Shown here in pieces: positions 63,022 through 64,000 of a DNA stretch of 64,000 nt. This stretch comes from Methylocapsa sp. S129. Lineage in GTDB: Bacteria > Pseudomonadota > Alphaproteobacteria > Rhizobiales > Beijerinckiaceae. The position numbers and the translations under genes were made by a program. Under the pieces are notes generated by a model. That model was given only the letters and a program-made list of their open reading frames with translations. It was not told the DNA's origin and did no database searches. The stretch covers positions 142,218-206,217 of the forward strand of contig NZ_LMUI01000060.1 of assembly GCF_009765995.1 (NCBI RefSeq). The letters run 5' to 3'. Position 1 is the stretch's first letter, and every line of letters starts with the position of its first letter.

Positions 63022-63980
63022 CGATTTCCATCCTTCATGATTGCGATCCCGGCAATGACGACGCGCTCGGCATTCTCGTCGCGCTCGGCTCTCCCCATCT
63101 TTCGCTCGCCGCCGTCACCACTGGCGCGGGGCATCTTGCCGCCGATCGCACGGGGCGCAACGCCGCGATCACGCTCGGCGTCGCCGGCGCCCGCGCGATT
63201 CCGGTGACGCGCGGCGCGCCGGCGCCGCTGGTGCGCGAGCGACTGATCGCCGGCGTGCTCGATCTCGACAGCGCGCTTGATGGAGAGCGTCCTGATTTGC
63301 CCGCCGTCGCGATCGACGAGACCAGGACCTCGGCCGAGACAATCGCCGATCTGGCTTCGCGCATGGCGGGTTTGACGATCGTCACGACCGGACCTTTCAC
63401 CAATCTGGCGCTCGCGCTACGCAATCGGCCTTCGATCGCCGGCAAGATTGCGCGCATCGTCGCACTCGGCGGCGCCTGGGGACTCGGCAACAAGACCGCG
63501 GCGGCCGAGTGGAATGTGCTCTGCGATCCAGAGGCCGCGTCGATCGTCTTCGGAGCGGGCGTCCCGATGACGCTTCTGCCGATCGACGCCACGGCGCAGG
63601 TGATGATCGATGACGCACTGGTCGAGTCCGTCGCAGCGCTGCGCGGGCGGGCAACGCGTTTCGCCACCGAGCTTTTGCGCTCGCTGCGCGCGACCTTCAA
63701 GGGCGGCGGCCCGTTCGCAGCCCCCGACATGCCGCTCAACGATCCGCTGGCCCTGCTTGTCGCCGCCGAACCGGCGCTCGCGCGCACGATACCCGCGCGC
63801 GTCGATGTCGAACTCGCCGGGCGTTTCACCTATGGCCGCACGGTAATAGATTTCGCGGGCAAATCGGGTCTGCCGCCGAATTGTGAAATCGCGATTCAAT
63901 TCGATGTCGCCGCCACGCGCCTGGCGTTTACTCGATCGCTGGCGCATCTGTCCGAAAATTCCTCGTCCTTTTCTTCCTGA
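63018..63980 (+). CDS. Nucleoside hydrolase (IUNH family) with one changed active-site residue
   Basis: This 320-residue protein has the calcium-binding aspartates in DCDPGNDDA (Asp10, Asp14, Asp15), the GGAWGLGNKTAAAEWN motif near 146-161 and TTGPFTNLALAL. Near the C-terminus the usual HDP motif reads NDP (MPLNDPLALL): the Asp metal ligand is kept but the histidine that often helps protonate the leaving base is Asn. The GTG at 63018 overlaps the permease stop. It would release ribose and base from imported nucleosides. Confidence 0.88.
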   Translation: MTISILHDCDPGNDDALGILVALGSPHLSLAAVTTGAGHLAADRTGRNAAITLGVAGARAIPVTRGAPAPLVRERLIAGVLDLDSALDGERPDLPAVAIDETRTSAETIADLASRMAGLTIVTTGPFTNLALALRNRPSIAGKIARIVALGGAWGLGNKTAAAEWNVLCDPEAASIVFGAGVPMTLLPIDATAQVMIDDALVESVAALRGRATRFATELLRSLRATFKGGGPFAAPDMPLNDPLALLVAAEPALARTIPARVDVELAGRFTYGRTVIDFAGKSGLPPNCEIAIQFDVAATRLAFTRSLAHLSENSSSFSS

Positions 63981-64000
63981 GTCAACTGGAGCTTTCGCCA

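Overview
The window is GC-rich DNA from what looks like an alphaproteobacterium, most likely of the Hyphomicrobiales (Rhizobiales). The evidence is the gene families (heterotetrameric sarcosine oxidase, UgpC/PotA/RbsA-type ABC importers, many LacI, GntR and ROK regulators) and the dense, overlapping operons that often use GTG or TTG starts. No rRNA, intact tRNA, CRISPR array, phage structural gene or replication gene was seen. It is an accessory catabolic region: a series of operons, most with their own regulator, importer and enzymes. I count six solute-binding proteins, nine permeases, four ABC ATPases and seven regulators.

Layout. 0-3.7 kb: the first 48 codons of a RutA-like pyrimidine monooxygenase on the minus strand, divergent from an asparaginase-like protein, an amidase and an N-carbamoyl-D-amino-acid hydrolase. 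This is an amide, ureide or carbamoyl degradation set. 4.4-15.0 kb: one long minus-strand operon of LysR, Ldh2-type dehydrogenase, an unrecognised 550-residue protein, a DUF3726 protein, a SABATH-type methyltransferase and soxBDAG. It is divergent from an aldehyde dehydrogenase and an M19 dipeptidase homologue (15.1-17.6 kb) that lacks half of its metal ligands. I read it as a demethylation pathway for an unknown N-methylated compound, and it is the strongest candidate here for an undescribed system. 17.6-25.6 kb: flavin reductase, GAF/PucR-type regulator, NtaA-family flavin monooxygenase and a complete polyamine-type ABC importer. 25.8-34.2 kb: a decayed nucleoside hydrolase, a GH42 beta-galactosidase and its sugar ABC importer, with a divergent ROK regulator. 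34.4-42.2 kb: a LacI regulator divergent from DhaK/DhaL-type kinase subunits, a ribose-type importer and a metallo-beta-lactamase-fold lactonase. 42.4-47.5 kb: a LacI regulator divergent from an HD-domain protein and a sugar importer that has no ATPase gene. 47.8-52.9 kb: a membrane protein, an exported MmgE/PrpD-family protein, an exported carboxylesterase and an orphan sugar-binding protein. 53.4-56.8 kb: a GntR regulator divergent from an HpcH/HpaI aldolase and a GlcD-type oxidase. 56.9-57.1 kb: a tRNA-Thr 3' fragment and a broken integrase, a probable integration scar. 57.3-64.0 kb: LacI, a BMP-family nucleoside-type importer and a nucleoside hydrolase.

Several divergent intergenic regions carry clear inverted repeats that are good operator candidates: 15031 (LysR), 20187 (GAF/PucR), 33032 (ROK), 43515 and 43601 (LacI), and a perfect 35-bp one at 57285 (LacI). 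Together with the integrase scar, an AraC-type remnant at 4.2 kb and the nucleoside hydrolase pseudogene, they suggest that the region was assembled from imported modules and then partly eroded. Functions are inferred from family motifs read by eye. Substrates are mostly unknown.
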